Shown in pieces: positions 62,665-64,000 of a stretch of DNA of 64,000 bases. Under the pieces are notes generated by a model, which was given only the letters and a program-made list of their open reading frames with translations, was not told where the DNA came from and made no database searches. The stretch lies in IMG/VR virus record IMGVR_UViG_3300009168_000009, positions 1-64,000 of that record. The stretch is one strand, 5' to 3'. Both the position numbers and the translations under genes were made by a program. Numbering within the stretch: the stretch's first letter is position 1; each line of letters begins with the position of its first letter. The stretch comes from a virus.

Positions 62665-62871
62665 ATGGCGAACGAACGACCGGAAGACGACAAGCAGAAC
62701 CAGCAGCAACGCCGCGATCAGAAGCCGGGCCAGCAGAAGGATCAGGACGAGCAGCCGGTGTCGCAGCCGCACTATCCGAATCCCGGTGCCGGCGGGCATC
62801 AACCCGGCCAGCAGAACCCGCAGCAACGTGAGCCCGGCAAGAATCAAACCGAGCGGCAGCCGGGCCGCTAA
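62665..62871 (+). CDS. Disordered hydrophilic protein, 68 aa
   Basis: Almost only Gln, Asn, Pro, Glu, Asp, Lys, Arg and Gly (DDKQNQQQRRDQKPGQQKDQ, PNPGAGGHQPGQQNPQQREP): intrinsically disordered. GCGAGGAAACGACC precedes the ATG, a good ribosome-binding site. It is divergent from the holin candidate and convergent with the next leftward gene, overlapping its end by 4 nt. Unknown role; might be a stress- or virion-linked peptide. Confidence 0.62.
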   Translation: MANERPEDDKQNQQQRRDQKPGQQKDQDEQPVSQPHYPNPGAGGHQPGQQNPQQREPGKNQTERQPGR

Positions 62872-63209
62872 TTCGGTCGCGACGATGGGAGCGGCACGTC
62901 GCAAGCCGGCGGCTCCCATTTCATCGCCAGATTGCGTGCGCGGATGTAGGCACTGATCGCCTGCTGATTACCAGTCTGCGCCCGCCTTGGCTGCTCGTGC
63001 GGGTCTTGCACCCAGATCACGAACAATTTGGCGACGTGCTCCACGAACGCCTCATCATAAGCCCGCAATGACAACGCACGAATACGATCGCGCGTCTCAG
63101 GATCAGCACACACCGCCGCAGCTTCCGAGCTCGACTGCCGCGCGATCACCACGATGATCGCCAGGATCAGCAACGTGCCGACAGCTCCTATGAGAATGCC
63201 GAGCCTCAT
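62868..63209 (-). CDS. Membrane-anchored protein, 113 aa, common phage type
   Basis: From the ATG at 63209 (ATGA overlap). MRLGILIGAVGTLLILAIIV is a transmembrane anchor; the rest (DPETRDRIRALSLRAYDEAF, VAKLFVIWVQDPHEQPRRAQ) is a helical domain seen in many phages of alphaproteobacteria in the lysis region. It might be spanin-like or another envelope protein. Confidence 0.7.
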   Translation of the reverse strand: MRLGILIGAVGTLLILAIIVVIARQSSSEAAAVCADPETRDRIRALSLRAYDEAFVEHVAKLFVIWVQDPHEQPRRAQTGNQQAISAYIRARNLAMKWEPPACDVPLPSSRPN

Positions 63210-64000
63210 GATGTCGGAGTCGGCACCATCGCCACGATCATTTCGACGGTCTGCAGCAGCACCATCGCATCCGTAGACAGCGTGACCGCCTTTTCGTTGA
63301 TCGGTCCCCAGTGCTTGCGGCGTGCGCGCAAGCCGATCGCCGTGGTCATCACCGCAAAGGCGGGCGAGTATTTTGCCAGCCATTGATAGGCGGCGCCGTT
63401 GCCGCTGCCATAAACGTCCAGATTGTCGGCCGTCGGATTGATGCCGAGAGCAAACGTCGGCAGGAAGCCGTTGGGATCATCCCAGTACATTTCGAACAGC
63501 CGAGCCATTTCATCGCTGGCCGTCTCCATGTTCCAGCTGGTTTGGAATAGGCCGGCTTCGCACGTGTCCGACTCGATATTGCTGGCCGACATGTCGCGGC
63601 CTTCACAATATTTGCCAGACGACTCCCGCATGCCCAGGCCGATCATCAGCACGAACAATGCGCGCAACGCCTCCACGCCGGGCGCGTCCACTCTGAGGCC
63701 GAGATCGCGCAGCTCCGACCCGTACCAACTCAGCGCATCATAGTCTTCGCCGTTGGGCGCGGCCTCCTGCGCCATTTCCTCGGCCCAGGACTCGCCTTGA
63801 GCGAGCCACATCAGGACCAGCGCGTAGCAAAGCGCCATGCCGGGGATGTAGCCGGCGGGTGCGCGACCGCGATCGGGCCACGAATAGAACATGAGCGGCG
63901 ATGCTTTCGCCAACAGCGTCACAACGGCGGCGACGCTCTCGGGTAGATCGGTGCCGCCCTTGGCCATGCGCACCACAAGCCGGTCGATCTCCTCCCACGT
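63206..64000 (-). CDS. Lysozyme-like peptidoglycan-degrading protein (start off right edge)
   Basis: The frame stays open to the right edge (TWEEIDRLVVRMAKGG at the visible start), so the N-terminus is outside. It contains LMIGLGMRESSGKYCEGRDM, EAGLFQTSWNMETASDEMAR and VYGSGNGAAYQWLAKYSPAF, AVMTTAIGLRARRKHWGPIN, a pattern typical of phage lytic proteins of the goose/soluble transglycosylase kind in which the Glu in RESSG would be catalytic. It is adjacent to an anchored protein and a holin candidate. Together with the amidase at the left edge, the phage would carry two wall hydrolases. Confidence 0.7.
   Translation of the reverse strand, partial: TWEEIDRLVVRMAKGGTDLPESVAAVVTLLAKASPLMFYSWPDRGRAPAGYIPGMALCYALVLMWLAQGESWAEEMAQEAAPNGEDYDALSWYGSELRDLGLRVDAPGVEALRALFVLMIGLGMRESSGKYCEGRDMSASNIESDTCEAGLFQTSWNMETASDEMARLFEMYWDDPNGFLPTFALGINPTADNLDVYGSGNGAAYQWLAKYSPAFAVMTTAIGLRARRKHWGPINEKAVTLSTDAMVLLQTVEMIVAMVPTPTS

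Overview
The window is most of the genome (or a large prophage) of a temperate, tailed, contractile-tail phage of high-GC bacteria. Base composition (low sixties percent GC by eye) and many small proteins of types familiar from Bradyrhizobium/Rhodopseudomonas-like prophages suggest an alphaproteobacterial (Hyphomicrobiales) host; this is inference, as no host flank or integrase is visible.

Layout. 1-31,052 is one leftward late block. From its promoter end it reads: small and large terminase, HK97-type portal (interrupted by an in-frame TAA), an MT-A70 methyltransferase moron, MuF-like head protein, HK97 prohead protease and major capsid protein, a tandem pair of paralogous small virion proteins, head-tail connectors, then a tail module collinear with phage Mu: terminator/gp37-38-like genes, sheath, tube, chaperone with a -1 frameshift extension, tape measure, gp43-, gp44-, gp45-, gp46-, gp47- and gp48-like baseplate genes, tail fibres and an amidase endolysin. 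So an HK97-type head is joined to a Mu-type contractile tail. The virion proteins are unusually rich in cysteine.

31,081-42,905 is mainly a rightward early region. A consensus-like promoter at 32,513 carries a palindromic operator in its spacer; the same palindrome lies just upstream of an XRE-type regulator gene at 39,263. Between them, a run of genes that includes a MoxR-type ATPase, a probable DUF3150-type protein and a VWA/HExxH protein is punctuated by seven copies of an about 100-nt intergenic element. Each copy runs from the stop codon (or near it) of one gene to the start codon of the next and holds three hairpins whose stems covary while loop and ribosome-binding sequence stay constant. 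This is the most striking feature of the window. A terminator at 38,995 closes the run. A second rightward operon (39,263-42,905) encodes the regulator, an ASCH-domain protein, a small serine recombinase and many very small proteins.

42,913-49,001 is a leftward operon of tightly overlapping genes: zinc-ribbon peptides, a short-chain dehydrogenase, an ABC-ATPase/acetyltransferase fusion and a stand-alone ParB-like protein. 49,002-50,244 is essentially non-coding, with an AT-rich island and a dozen GTCAGG/CCTGAC repeats that look like iterons. They lie just downstream of a leftward replication block (53,973-50,245): Cro-like regulator, VRR-NUC nuclease, a primase split into CHC2 and Toprim genes, and an SF3 helicase. 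A near-perfect parS site lies inside this block.

54,101-61,168 is rightward: a CI-like repressor, then YqaJ-type exonuclease and Bet/RecT-type annealase (a recombination module) and small proteins. 61,130-64,000 holds accessory and lysis-type genes, including a repeat-rich Pro/Gly protein, a three-helix membrane protein (holin candidate) and a lysozyme-like protein running off the right edge. A chromosomal integrase is not seen; together with the iteron-like repeats, parS-like site and resolvase this makes an extrachromosomal (phage-plasmid) prophage worth testing.
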